Below, piece by piece: positions 44,101 through 52,713 of a stretch of 64,000 nt of DNA. Numbering within the stretch: position 1 is the first letter of the stretch; each line of letters opens with the position of its first letter. The DNA is from Candidatus Zhuqueibacterota bacterium. Its GTDB lineage: Bacteria > Zhuqueibacterota > Zhuqueibacteria > Oceanimicrobiales > Oceanimicrobiaceae. The stretch lies in the NCBI GenBank assembly GCA_029261995.1, contig JAJDAF010000010.1, positions 124,001 to 188,000 of the forward strand, given 5' to 3'. The notes beneath the pieces are model-generated. The model was not told the origin of the DNA. It was given only the letters and a program-made list of their open reading frames with translations, and ran no database searches. A program made the translations under genes and the position numbers.

Positions 44101-47100
44101 ATGGCCCGATTATTATCGCCTATGTCCCGGTCGCCACCACCAAGTACACGTGGGAAGGGGTGAGGTTGTCGATGGCCAAAGATGGCGGGTTTGCCATGCT
44201 GGCCAACAGCATAGTCCTCAAGCAAACACAAATTGAGCACACCCTGCACAATTTGCCTGTCATCGCTCTAGGCGGAGGTGAGAGCACAAAAAGCTGGAGT
44301 GATCTGACATCCGTCAAGGAGATGGAATACGACAAGGCGACCGCCTATCTACTCAGCCAATCCGAGTCCAGATACAACTCGCAAGGTAAACAGGAGAATC
44401 GGAAAACAGAGTACCGGTACGCATGGGCTTTGGAGCAGTACGCGCCGATGAGAGACAATCGGCTACTGAAACCGGTGGCGCAGACCATATTGACCGTTGA
44501 CGGGGATCCCGTCCAGAGCCATGCCACCACCTACCGAAAGGACTGGGGCAATGTTGAGGGTTGGGGCAGTAATGAGACCTTTACGTGGCTCGGAGAAGGC
44601 AAACCCGATCTCGATTTTGCTCCAGGAGCAAACCGCAAAGGTTGGTTAAAGCAATCCGCGATTTTGTCGCGCGATCAATCGGGCATTGTCACTGAATCGA
44701 CGGATGCGATGGGAGTCGTAGCCAGTATTCTCCTCGACCAAACAGGCATGCGCCCGATTTGCCGGTTTACCAATGCATCTCTCAAGAATTCAGAAGCCGG
44801 CTACACCGGCTTTGAGCCCTACGAAGCGGATCAAGGGTGGAGAAAGGGGAAGGGTGATTCAATTGAGGCTCTGCTCGTCAGTGCGGCACCGCATACCGGG
44901 AGCCGCTGTGTTCACCTTCCGCCGGGTAGTCCAGGATTACAGAACACTCGTTTCAAGGCCTCGGCAGGGTGCGACCACATTTTGTTTGGCTGTTGGGTGA
45001 GGACGCCGGCTGAACAACAAGGTCCGGTCGATGCTCGCTGGACTATCACGGTGGGCGCGGGCCAGTCACAAGAGTTGCCGGTCCCGGACACGCAGGGAGG
45101 CTGGGCTTACATCTCTGTGCGCGTCCCTGTGCCGGGTGCAGGTGGAACCATCACTTGCCGACTGGACAACAAAAGCGAGCTTTGGGTCGACGACATTCTG
45201 GTCATGCCGTCGCCAGCCTCGTTCATGGCGACGGTCTACGATATTACGACGCTTTTGCCGGTCGCGCGCCTGGGCGCAAACGGAGAGACGACCCGGGTTT
45301 TCTACGACCAGAAACTGCATCGTCTGGCAACGACCAGTTGCGACGAGAATCTGAAGTCCACTACAGCGACTTTCTTGTCACGCGACAGCAATGAATCTGG
45401 AACATATGATCCAAGTCTGCCAAATGCCCGACTGTCGATTCACGCTCGGGGCGGCGGCTCGTGGGATGACTTCGAGGATTCCGACTATGCCCGTCGCTGG
45501 CAGCCCAGCGGCAGCCAGGATGCCTGGGAAGTCAAGGACAGGAGGCTCGTCCACCTTGGATCAGGCAAGGGTTTGGTGACACTCAAAGGATCAGAGGCCT
45601 ACAGGCAATATGCAGTCCGACTGCAAGTGCATGCCCAAGAGATGCCGAAGAAGCCACTAAGCCTCCGCATTGGAGATCAGCTCACAGTGCGCTGGAAACC
45701 GCGGGAGGCACAATGGGAGATGCTTGTCAGCGACGCCCCCGTCGCTTCCTTTGATGGGCCTCTTAATAGCGACTGGCTGCTGATCGCTATGGAAGGGAGC
45801 GCGAGTTTTTTTCTTAACGGCCGGCAGGTCCTCCAATACGCGGGTACGCCCGCCAAGCCAATTATGGGGCCGTTCTCATTTGAAACGTCAGATCAAAATG
45901 TTTCGTTCGCACAAGTCTTGGTCTTCCGGCAACCGATGGTGAAATTGACTTACTCCGATGGCACTAGCCGCCCTCTCCAACATCATTCGCTGGATGACGG
46001 CGGCATTGTCGTGCGTGAGGTCATGTACGACGCACTTGGCCGCGCAAGCATCTGGACCAAGCCGGCCCGCTATGACGAAACTGCTCACGGCTTTCAGCCC
46101 AAATTTGCGACGGCCCCGGACACTGCCACGGGAGTTATGGGAGGCTACGTCAGCGAGTACTACAATGGCCGGGATGGACGCTCGGGCGACGCCGGCTATC
46201 CCTACAGCCGCAAGCGTTTTGAAATGTCGGATCTCCACCGCGTGATTGAAGTCGGCCAGCCGGGTAAGCAATTGGCTATTCGTCCAGAAAACCCGCACAC
46301 ACAGAAACACCAATACGGGGTCAATGGGCCCGCAGCACTTTTTAACTCCAAGGCCACGGGGTTTGCCCTGGCCGGGCAGAAGTACGCCGTCAGTGTGACC
46401 ATCGAACCAAACGGAAAGCGCTCGGCCGGCGTCCACGAGACTACAGGAAAGGTCATCGCCGCAATACAGGGACCCGCTGATTTTCCAACGGAGCGTTCAT
46501 TGGTAACGGCGTCGAGGCTAGACAGGCTCGGAAATCCTGTTATTTCTATGCCGCCCAATTCCTTTAACCCACCTCCAGGAAGTGACGCCAAAGAGGGGTG
46601 GACGACAGCACAATACGATACCCTGGGAAGAATGACCGAACGCGGCGATCCCGATATGGGTGAGACTGACCCTGCTACAGGAAAAATTATCCCGGAGACT
46701 GGCCTGACCAGATATGTATATGACCCGCCTGGTAGGCTGCGGTTCACGATGGAGCCCGTTGGAGCGGAACAGAATCCGAACCTCGTTCTCTACTGGAAGT
46801 ACGATCCCCTGGGCCGAATTATGGAAAAGGGGACCTGTCACTTCGACTGGGGCGATGGAAAGGAGCTGCAAAATAAGGCAAATACGAGACCCGACTGGCC
46901 CAGCAGTAGGGACAAAGTCAGCACGCTCTGGAAGAAGAGATACTACTACGACGGCGACTCCGCCGATGGGCGGAAGGATGCAACGTCTTTTACGGCAGGC
47001 AGGCTCACACAAGCCTTGGTGAATAACAGTGATAGTCAACAGCCTGATGTAATTGAAGATTTCACCTACGACATCCGCGGGAATGTGATCTCAAAGGCGC

Positions 47101-49220
47101 TGCGCGTGACCGGCTACGACGAAAAGTCGCATATCGTATCGTATGAATACGACTTGGTGGGAAATATCACCAGAGTCACCTACGGAGTTGCAGGTGAATC
47201 GAAAGACGGTGACGGTTTGCACCATGTCGTTTACAGTTACGACTGTTTGGGCCAGATGGTAGGTATCGGTCCGTCGCCGGAAGAGCGGGACGCCTTTGCT
47301 GCTTTTCGTTATCACGCCGATGGTAAACTCGCTGAGGAAAAGCTCAATCGGGGCAGAATCTCGATCCCTTACAGTTATGAGCCTCCGGGGTGGCCGGCTC
47401 GTCTCGGCGATGGCCAAACGCCATTCTCCGAAACGCTTGAATACGGGACCGGCGAAGCCGAGGGTGTCACGGCAGATCCGTCCAGGACCTGCTTCGAGTA
47501 CCACCTGGACGGGGACGAGACCAAGTCGGCGGTGGATAACTACGCGTATGAATACGCGTACGACATCCACGCGCGCGTTCAGACCGCCATGAGCCCCGAA
47601 CATCCCGACTGGCACGTTGGCACCCCAAAACATCCGGTCACTTATGACGGCAACGATAATATCGTGTCCTTGTCACGAGGCGGAGAGAGCGAGAACGACA
47701 GCTACTATCCCGGAACGAACCGACTCAAGAGCATCGATAAAGAGGACAACGAGTTTGGTTACGACCCCAACGGCAACGTTATTAAAGCGCTGACTCGTTC
47801 ACCAGACTCGGAACCGAAGAGACTTGCGATCACGGTCGACCCATTCACCCAGATGACCACAAAAATCGACGTTGCGGGGGATAAACCCAATAATCTGGCT
47901 TTCAGCTACGGAGATAACAACCAACGCGTCCTGAAAACTGTTAGGGAGGGTGGAGGCGGCGCCTCATCCCGGCTGTATATTCGAGGTCTTAGCGACTACC
48001 CGCAAATTGAACGGACTATGGAGTCCAATGGCGATGAGCGCTTCGTCCGCTACGTTTACGGGCCAAGAGGACTGGTTGCCATGTCTTCGAACGGGCATTG
48101 GTACTTCATTCTGCGCGATCATGAGCGGTCGACGCGGGTGGTGCTAACCGAATCCGGCGAGTTGGCCGCCGGTTATGATTATTTCCCCTTCGGCAAGGCG
48201 GCCCGCCGTTTCGGTACTCTGCCAGAGATCATTCCCTACAGATACACCGGGCAGGAATACGACTCAGAGTCCGGCCTCTATAACTACCGTGCCCGAATGT
48301 ACAACGCTGATCTGGGACGGTTTTTAGGACTTGATCCGCAACGCCAGTATCCCTCCCCATATGTCTATGTTGGCGATGATCCGACAAGGCTCACGGATCC
48401 AACGGGTGAAAGGTCCTGGGAAGAAGTCCTTGGCGTAGTCGTTGGCGCAGTCGTTGGCGGCCTGGAGGTCATCGGAGGTGCGATGCTGGATGCTGCCACC
48501 TTTGGGGGAGCTGAAGCGGCAGGTGGCTTGCTTATCGGCGCGGGTTCTGGTGGCTTTGCGGCTGGTGTTGAGGGCCACGGACTCAACAGTTCTAAATGGT
48601 GGAAAGCGGAAGCGGTCGGCGCAGTTTCGGGCCTAGTCACTGGTGGAATCAGTGAGGCAGGCGGAGCTGCCGTCGAAAAGGTAGGCTTAGAAGGGACCAA
48701 GGCTGGCCTTGCAGAGTTAGGGGTACAGACCGCCGCCGGCACTCTGGGTAACATATCTGGCAAGATAGGAGAGAACATCGCAGAGCATGAATCTTGGAGC
48801 AAAGGTATGGGAGGCGCTGCTACGACCGGGGCCATTTCTGGTTTTGTCGGCGGTGCCTTCTCCCTGAAGTTCTCTGGAAAATCATTCCACGAGGACAGAC
48901 AATTAGGATACCTTGACCGCCTTGGGCGCCATGCACTAAGATTCGCGGCATTTGGTTTTGTGGGTGGAGCGTTGGAATTCGAACTCTATTTAATCGGAGC
49001 TAAGATCCAAGATGAAGAGTTCGACTGGAAGAGCGCCCTGGTGAATGCCGGCGTGGGTGTTGCCGGTGGAATTGGTGCTGCCAGGTCAAAGGCCGAGCTG
49101 GATATCGAGTGGATCAGAAACCCGGCAGCAGACCTCGAGCTTGATCATAGGCCAGTGCGACCGACTCCAGACAGGAATTCGCAGGACCAGGCGGTTGTTC
49201 GACCGAACGCAACACAATAA
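41154..49220 (+). CDS. Giant SpvB/RHS-repeat protein with embedded carbohydrate-binding and LamG-like modules
   Basis: A 2688-residue protein without signal peptide; AAGGGAG precedes the ATG. Residues ~20-400 match the N-terminal SpvB/TcaC-like region (LGLGWSMPF, WYDNDERT). A long beta-propeller-like stretch follows to about 900. Near 1215-1365 a jelly-roll like CBM4/9 is visible (SELWVDDILVM), and near 1435-1600 a concanavalin/LamG-like module (WLLIAMEGSASFFLNGRQV). YD repeats run from about 1610 to 2350 (YDPPGRLRF, YDLVGNIT), then the RHS core: IPYRYTGQEYDSESGLYNYR, GRFLGLDPQ, and DPTG near 2418, the usual self-cleavage border. The 270-residue tip is glycine rich with several hydrophobic stretches (VVVGAVVGGLEVIGG) and shows no nuclease or deaminase motif. 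No VgrG, PAAR or Tc toxin A gene is nearby. Confidence 0.92.
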   Translation: MSQSGPPVVRGFQLDASAIGDATKSVNLFRGDVNFPLKLVSLSGPNGLDLNLSALYAGSNRQQVDTWNLDAPTGVLGLGWSMPFDFIEFQHADTASYLEGHFIAHINGQPNELILVSWSKRGEKNEQVEFADPEHPLWQYIYDTQDEVWLVQRDDGVTMTFGGNSHPDAVQWGVRWDNWVGSSKSGSGDPDAQQFGVAWNLTEVRNQWGNTLTYWYDNDERTVAAATKYTRASYIRRVQDARGRSVEFLYKDKDPHEYQPPHTVDGQAPADAYQDRYETKYLSGLDVKAPSGEVYYSIAFEFQLMSLGDTSAGSSKLTNSSKRYLKQVRQHRKGRDLLPPLKFDYNLEEDSISRGKVTEVTYPAGGSVKWVYKEQSLGDSEVFKLDYTAMRPPGAAYKSAGPRIWFGADYVVMLWWSQIRANSKLQIFEYGGRWANEPCEKELNGFFPSSLDDVHIAFGSDFFAFYFHNQANTRDRLFIYQKTPHQFGRWTTTKFEKITSTDSCADETALVAGNDFIALHPGGTNTLYRFAYDRRARQWSQDQSSGSQNESRMALAAQGNVLAVGFFTDDKVVSATDQVYWLDSGAELEPQWTPLISNSILSPHGRFEWNSEYVFTYMRIGAGFAVGTYPEESQGKLQVTRWQRNFIGFSPATLDGDVIKDKGGMPLPTELSGNVVANGGFLYRYNGNGWVRKQVGWRGKTVVAEGDNVLATTLDGSGFDAWLAQYVAGDDLWQEATPLKTPTRSPAQPALPQFGGRFLTLGANLYFEDTDGNLNLVDRAFEGSPGSTVACRGPNYVAYETRDNPDQRSTKIALLLNGRVDGNPVTLEGQRIGDPTATGTVLTGPTAFATYHNKYQDFRKVPQFTLHRILNRQVGGFPTDCVVSELKVSTGTQVMRTVYTYDAQNAVFDPSGKVAQYPQVTAERQDASRNNLGKTTFEYLNGLESVDPKDPLVDCYSLANGFLKSKTEYKRKKKYTDSVTSPDGPIIIAYVPVATTKYTWEGVRLSMAKDGGFAMLANSIVLKQTQIEHTLHNLPVIALGGGESTKSWSDLTSVKEMEYDKATAYLLSQSESRYNSQGKQENRKTEYRYAWALEQYAPMRDNRLLKPVAQTILTVDGDPVQSHATTYRKDWGNVEGWGSNETFTWLGEGKPDLDFAPGANRKGWLKQSAILSRDQSGIVTESTDAMGVVASILLDQTGMRPICRFTNASLKNSEAGYTGFEPYEADQGWRKGKGDSIEALLVSAAPHTGSRCVHLPPGSPGLQNTRFKASAGCDHILFGCWVRTPAEQQGPVDARWTITVGAGQSQELPVPDTQGGWAYISVRVPVPGAGGTITCRLDNKSELWVDDILVMPSPASFMATVYDITTLLPVARLGANGETTRVFYDQKLHRLATTSCDENLKSTTATFLSRDSNESGTYDPSLPNARLSIHARGGGSWDDFEDSDYARRWQPSGSQDAWEVKDRRLVHLGSGKGLVTLKGSEAYRQYAVRLQVHAQEMPKKPLSLRIGDQLTVRWKPREAQWEMLVSDAPVASFDGPLNSDWLLIAMEGSASFFLNGRQVLQYAGTPAKPIMGPFSFETSDQNVSFAQVLVFRQPMVKLTYSDGTSRPLQHHSLDDGGIVVREVMYDALGRASIWTKPARYDETAHGFQPKFATAPDTATGVMGGYVSEYYNGRDGRSGDAGYPYSRKRFEMSDLHRVIEVGQPGKQLAIRPENPHTQKHQYGVNGPAALFNSKATGFALAGQKYAVSVTIEPNGKRSAGVHETTGKVIAAIQGPADFPTERSLVTASRLDRLGNPVISMPPNSFNPPPGSDAKEGWTTAQYDTLGRMTERGDPDMGETDPATGKIIPETGLTRYVYDPPGRLRFTMEPVGAEQNPNLVLYWKYDPLGRIMEKGTCHFDWGDGKELQNKANTRPDWPSSRDKVSTLWKKRYYYDGDSADGRKDATSFTAGRLTQALVNNSDSQQPDVIEDFTYDIRGNVISKALRVTGYDEKSHIVSYEYDLVGNITRVTYGVAGESKDGDGLHHVVYSYDCLGQMVGIGPSPEERDAFAAFRYHADGKLAEEKLNRGRISIPYSYEPPGWPARLGDGQTPFSETLEYGTGEAEGVTADPSRTCFEYHLDGDETKSAVDNYAYEYAYDIHARVQTAMSPEHPDWHVGTPKHPVTYDGNDNIVSLSRGGESENDSYYPGTNRLKSIDKEDNEFGYDPNGNVIKALTRSPDSEPKRLAITVDPFTQMTTKIDVAGDKPNNLAFSYGDNNQRVLKTVREGGGGASSRLYIRGLSDYPQIERTMESNGDERFVRYVYGPRGLVAMSSNGHWYFILRDHERSTRVVLTESGELAAGYDYFPFGKAARRFGTLPEIIPYRYTGQEYDSESGLYNYRARMYNADLGRFLGLDPQRQYPSPYVYVGDDPTRLTDPTGERSWEEVLGVVVGAVVGGLEVIGGAMLDAATFGGAEAAGGLLIGAGSGGFAAGVEGHGLNSSKWWKAEAVGAVSGLVTGGISEAGGAAVEKVGLEGTKAGLAELGVQTAAGTLGNISGKIGENIAEHESWSKGMGGAATTGAISGFVGGAFSLKFSGKSFHEDRQLGYLDRLGRHALRFAAFGFVGGALEFELYLIGAKIQDEEFDWKSALVNAGVGVAGGIGAARSKAELDIEWIRNPAADLELDHRPVRPTPDRNSQDQAVVRPNATQ

Positions 49221-49485
49221 GGTCCCGGGAGACGGGATCAACGATGAATCAAAGAGACGAGTGCAAGCGAACCGCGGATGACGTGTCGAAAGCGCGGCGC
49301 CGCGGGAATGTGGAAAGACACGCCAAAGAAATCGTTATCGAGAACATCTTAAGAAAAATAGACTGAAGGGAGCCGAATTCACCTGTTTTGGCGATGGTTT
49401 GGTTGAAAGCCGAACGGGTCGCTCCGATGAGCTTTTCTCGTGCAAGATATCTTGTCAAAAAAATGGGCGGTTGACCTTACAGGGA
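49221..49485. other. Interval after the RHS gene with short overlapping frames
   Basis: A 40-codon frame (49244-49366, MNQRDECKRTADDVSKARRR at its start) begins at an ATG without a good ribosome site. A 73-codon frame without start codon (49282-49503) reads Cys-containing segments such as KGAEFTCFGDGLVESRTGR and SCKISCQKNGRL. Neither is recognised. They could be remains of displaced RHS tips or an immunity gene, or chance frames. A minus-strand frame at 49249-49458 is judged their shadow. Confidence 0.3.
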
Positions 49486-50874
49486 CTAATACCTCGGCAA
49501 TGAAATCCCCTTCAGCCTGCGGTAGGTTTCGATGGCGTGCGAATCCGTCATGCCGGCCACCAGTTCAGCCATGTTGATGATGTTGCTGTATTTGTCGGCA
49601 AAAGGCTTGCGGGCGGTGTTGAGGTAGCGGGCTGGAATCAGATGGCGAATCACCTTTGAATGTTTTGAGTGGGAGTCAAACACGGCGTGCAGGAAGGCGT
49701 CCAGCAACCCGGCAAGCACTTCGAAACCGGCAGCTTCCACCTCCACAATCTGCGGTGAGCGGTAGATTTTTTCAATGGAGAGTCTCGTGATTTCGTTCAG
49801 GATTTCGCGGGCCGGAATGCAATCCGTCAGATGTTCGTCGAACTTGCCGGTCATGATTTGCGGCAGTCTTTGTGTGAAGGCGTTAGACGATTGCCAGCTC
49901 AACGTGTTGATGGCGTTCGCCCTGAGATAACTGACCCGCTCGCGCGGGTCCAGAATTCTTTGAAAGCGAGTCTCAATCTTTTCAAACTCATGGCCAATGA
50001 TTGCCTTCAGCAGATCTGCAACGGTTTCATAGGAGACCCGGTCCAGTTTGAAGCCATCTTCGAGATCGATCACCGTGTAGCAAATGTCGTCTGCCGCTTC
50101 CACCAGGAACGACAGCGGATGGCGATGCCACAGCACGTCATCATCCTTGCCTTTGTTGATGAGTCCCAATTCCCCTGCCACTTGCTCGAAGGTTTGCTTT
50201 TCAGATTGAAAGAATCCGAATTTGCGCTCGCTCGCCTTTGCGGATTTACCGAGATCGGGCAGTGATTCTTTGGGATACTTGGTGAAGGCGCCAAGCGTGG
50301 CGAAGGTCAGTCCAAGCCCGGTCTTAAGCTCGGATTGTGACGGCGAAGTGTGGGTCAGCAGTCGGAAGCCGGCAGCGTTGCCTTCAAAGTTTTGCAGATC
50401 CGCGATTTGCTTTTCGGTCAGTCCCTGCAGAAAGGGCGCTGCAGCAGCACTTTTGAAATACTCCGAGATCGCATCCTCGCCGGAGTGACCGAAGGGCGGG
50501 TTGCCGATGTCGTGCGCCAGGCAGGCCGCGGCCACGACAGATTCAAAATCAGAGGCGGTAACACCGAGTTCATCAAAGGTGTCCGGCTCGCTGGTGATGA
50601 CGCGGTTGCCCACGATGCGGCCAAGCGAGCGGCCAACACAGGAGGCCTCCAGGCTGTGCGTCAGGCGGGTGTGGACGAAATCGTTCTCCGGCAGCGGCAC
50701 AACCTGCGTCTTGCTCTGCAGCCGGCGAAAAGCCGACGAAAAAATCACCCGGTCGAAATCGCGCTGAAATTCGGAGCGCCCTTCGCTCTTGGCGTGCAAT
50801 GCCAGCGATGGCCGTGGCTTCCCCAGGCGTTTGCTGGAAAAAAGCCTGGTCCAATCCATTGAATCAGAAGTCAT
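49486..50874 (-). CDS. dgt: Deoxyguanosinetriphosphate triphosphohydrolase-like HD protein
   Basis: A 462-residue HD-domain hydrolase that removes triphosphate from dGTP or other dNTPs. The family signature is complete: FRRLQSKTQV, then DFVHTRLTHSLE, then AHDIGNPPFGHSGE, giving the His, His-Asp and Asp metal ligands. Length is close to E. coli Dgt (505) and to the shorter type-2 family. Its ATG overlaps the stop of the methylase gene by 4 bases (ATGA), so it is the last gene of the minus-strand operon. Dgt enzymes can restrict phage by emptying dNTP pools, which makes its coupling to a nuclease-methylase pair notable. Confidence 0.93.
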   Translation of the reverse strand: MTSDSMDWTRLFSSKRLGKPRPSLALHAKSEGRSEFQRDFDRVIFSSAFRRLQSKTQVVPLPENDFVHTRLTHSLEASCVGRSLGRIVGNRVITSEPDTFDELGVTASDFESVVAAACLAHDIGNPPFGHSGEDAISEYFKSAAAAPFLQGLTEKQIADLQNFEGNAAGFRLLTHTSPSQSELKTGLGLTFATLGAFTKYPKESLPDLGKSAKASERKFGFFQSEKQTFEQVAGELGLINKGKDDDVLWHRHPLSFLVEAADDICYTVIDLEDGFKLDRVSYETVADLLKAIIGHEFEKIETRFQRILDPRERVSYLRANAINTLSWQSSNAFTQRLPQIMTGKFDEHLTDCIPAREILNEITRLSIEKIYRSPQIVEVEAAGFEVLAGLLDAFLHAVFDSHSKHSKVIRHLIPARYLNTARKPFADKYSNIINMAELVAGMTDSHAIETYRRLKGISLPRY

Positions 50875-51719
50875 GAGTTCTTGCTTGCAATTGGATAGTT
50901 GGTGACGATCAGCTCGGTCAGCTTGCCGCGCCGCTTGGGGTTGCTGTTGATGGCGCGATTGGCTTTGACCTCATCGATTTGATAGCCGTTGCCGTTGTAC
51001 AGCTCCCGAATCAAACCCGCGGCCGAGTTGGACAACATGAATTTGACCTGCCTGGAGTGCAGTTTCTCGCAAACTTGTTGGAGTTGCGTCTGCGCCTCCT
51101 GGTTGAAGCCACCGGGCTGGTAGGAGGTGAAATTAGCCGTTTTGGAAAGCGGCTCGTAGGGAGGGTCGAAATAGACGAAGTCATTTTTGCGCGCCTTCTT
51201 AACCACAGCCTCGAACGATGCACACTCAATTTCAATATTCTGCAGTGCTTCGGCTACTCTCAGCAGGTTTTCACGGTCACAAATCAAAGGCGACTTGTAA
51301 CTGCCGAACGGTACATTAAATTTCCCCTGCTGGTTGACCCGGTAGAGACCGTTGTAGCAGGTCTTGTTGAGATAGATCATCCGTGCCGCGCGCTTGACCT
51401 GGGTCATGTCGTCAGGGTCGAGGGCGCGCAGGTCGTAGAAGAAGTCTTTTTTGTGCTCGTAAATTGAGAGTTCCGGGATAAGCTCATCGACGCTATCGCG
51501 GATTGCCAAATAAGTATCGATGAGTTCAGTATTCAGGTCAGACAGGTAGGCCCGCTTGATTTTTCCAGCGCGAACAAGCGCAAAGAAGAGGGCGCCGCCG
51601 CCGACAAACGGCTCCAGATAGCGCCCAAAGTCAGGCGTTCTGTTCAGGAGTTCGTTACAGAGCTGGGTTTTGCCGCCGGCCCATTTCAGGAACGGGCGTG
51701 GCGGGACAATTTTGGGCAT
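50871..51719 (-). CDS. dam: Dam-type DNA adenine methylase (D12 class)
   Basis: A 282-residue N6-adenine methyltransferase of the D12/Dam family, transferring methyl from S-adenosylmethionine to adenine. Motif I is in FLKWAGGK and YLEPFVGGGALFF, and the catalytic motif IV is DPPYEPLS. LNKTCYNGLYRVNQQGKFN is the highly conserved family stretch. Such enzymes usually recognise GATC, but the target cannot be read from the sequence. It begins 6 bases after the nuclease gene and overlaps dgt, so it is the modification half of a probable type II system. Confidence 0.93.
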   Translation of the reverse strand: MPKIVPPRPFLKWAGGKTQLCNELLNRTPDFGRYLEPFVGGGALFFALVRAGKIKRAYLSDLNTELIDTYLAIRDSVDELIPELSIYEHKKDFFYDLRALDPDDMTQVKRAARMIYLNKTCYNGLYRVNQQGKFNVPFGSYKSPLICDRENLLRVAEALQNIEIECASFEAVVKKARKNDFVYFDPPYEPLSKTANFTSYQPGGFNQEAQTQLQQVCEKLHSRQVKFMLSNSAAGLIRELYNGNGYQIDEVKANRAINSNPKRRGKLTELIVTNYPIASKNS

Positions 51720-51725
51720 GTTCGG

Positions 51726-52115
51726 TTAGAGTACGAAATAGAGTTTGAGCCAGTCGGGCAGGTCCTCAAGCCAAACGGCTTTGCCGGTGGACATGAGAAA
51801 GCCTTTCATGTTGTCGGAGAAGCCCGGCCCGTCGATAACTACGATGCCGGGAATGGGCCAATATTCGATGTCTCTGATGGTAGCTGGAATTTTTTCTTCA
51901 GCCGAACCGCTGGTGCCTTGAAATTTGCATTCGATGCCGAGGATTTTCCCGGTCGTCTCTCTGGTCAGAACGACATCGATGCGGCGTTTCGCGCCCCAAA
52001 GCCTGCGGGCGGCTTTCACTTCTGTTTCGGCCCTGAGTTGCAACTCCTGGGCAAGCTCGACCACGCGCTGCTTGAGCAGTTCGCCGTGGCGGGGCGCTGT
52101 GCCTCTACCCGGCAT
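51726..52115 (-). CDS. Small PD-(D/E)XK nuclease, probable type II restriction enzyme
   Basis: A 129-residue protein with the PD-(D/E)XK pattern: RRIDVVLTRE (catalytic Asp) and, after a beta hairpin, LGIECKFQG (Glu-x-Lys). SAEEKIPATIRDI and PIPGIVVIDGPGFS follow, matching a family of short restriction nucleases by memory. It is shorter than most type II enzymes (about 250 residues) but holds the whole core fold. It overlaps the SRPBCC gene by 11 bases and is 6 bases from the methylase, so a restriction-modification pair is the simplest reading. Cleavage specificity is unknown. Confidence 0.75.
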   Translation of the reverse strand: MPGRGTAPRHGELLKQRVVELAQELQLRAETEVKAARRLWGAKRRIDVVLTRETTGKILGIECKFQGTSGSAEEKIPATIRDIEYWPIPGIVVIDGPGFSDNMKGFLMSTGKAVWLEDLPDWLKLYFVL

Positions 52116-52647
52116 CGCTGTCTTGCGCCGGGCTGGACTCGATGAGCTGCTTCAGTCTTTCGTAGTTTTCCTGGCCACGCGCGACCATGCTTGTTTGGGT
52201 CAACGCCAGCATGGATTTCCAGAAGGAGTTTTTGCCAACGACGCGGTTGCTGGCGATAATTTCGGTCGCTCCGTCACCGGTGTCGGAAAAAGCCACCGTG
52301 ACCTCGGCGTCGAGCACGTCGTTGTAGAGGCTGAAGGCAAGCAGCTCATCGGATACAAACTCGGTCACTTCTTCCGTCATAACCACTTCCCGGCCCTGTT
52401 CGTTAAACACCACACGCCATTGACTTCCCGCTTGCATGGCCTGGCCGCTTATCTTTTCCATGCTCTGAAATCCTGTCAACCATTTGTCCATCTGAGATGT
52501 GTCACAGAAGATGGTAAATGCGGCGGTCCGTTCAGCATTGACAACAACGCGATTTTCGTAACTCACTTCGGGGCGAACGATTCCAATTGCGACAAACAAG
52601 ATCGCGAGCGTGGCTGCGATGCCCAACAACCATCTAAGCAGTTTCAT
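52105..52647 (-). CDS. Membrane-anchored SRPBCC (polyketide cyclase-like) protein
   Basis: A 180-residue protein with an N-terminal membrane helix (about residues 5-24, RWLLGIAATLAILFVAIGI). A START/SRPBCC beta-grip domain follows (VVVNAERTAAFTIFCDTSQMDKWLTG), the helix-grip pocket that binds hydrophobic ligands. GGAGGACC precedes ATG 52647, a strong ribosome site. No catalytic residues can be assigned. It sits between the enoyl-CoA hydratase-like gene (66 bases) and the nuclease gene (overlap). Confidence 0.78.
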   Translation of the reverse strand: MKLLRWLLGIAATLAILFVAIGIVRPEVSYENRVVVNAERTAAFTIFCDTSQMDKWLTGFQSMEKISGQAMQAGSQWRVVFNEQGREVVMTEEVTEFVSDELLAFSLYNDVLDAEVTVAFSDTGDGATEIIASNRVVGKNSFWKSMLALTQTSMVARGQENYERLKQLIESSPAQDSDAG

Positions 52648-52713
52648 GTGGTCCTCCGGGTAGAATGAAGCGGAAATGTAACACTTTCTTCGGGAAATTC
52701 AAACTGCTTTTGG

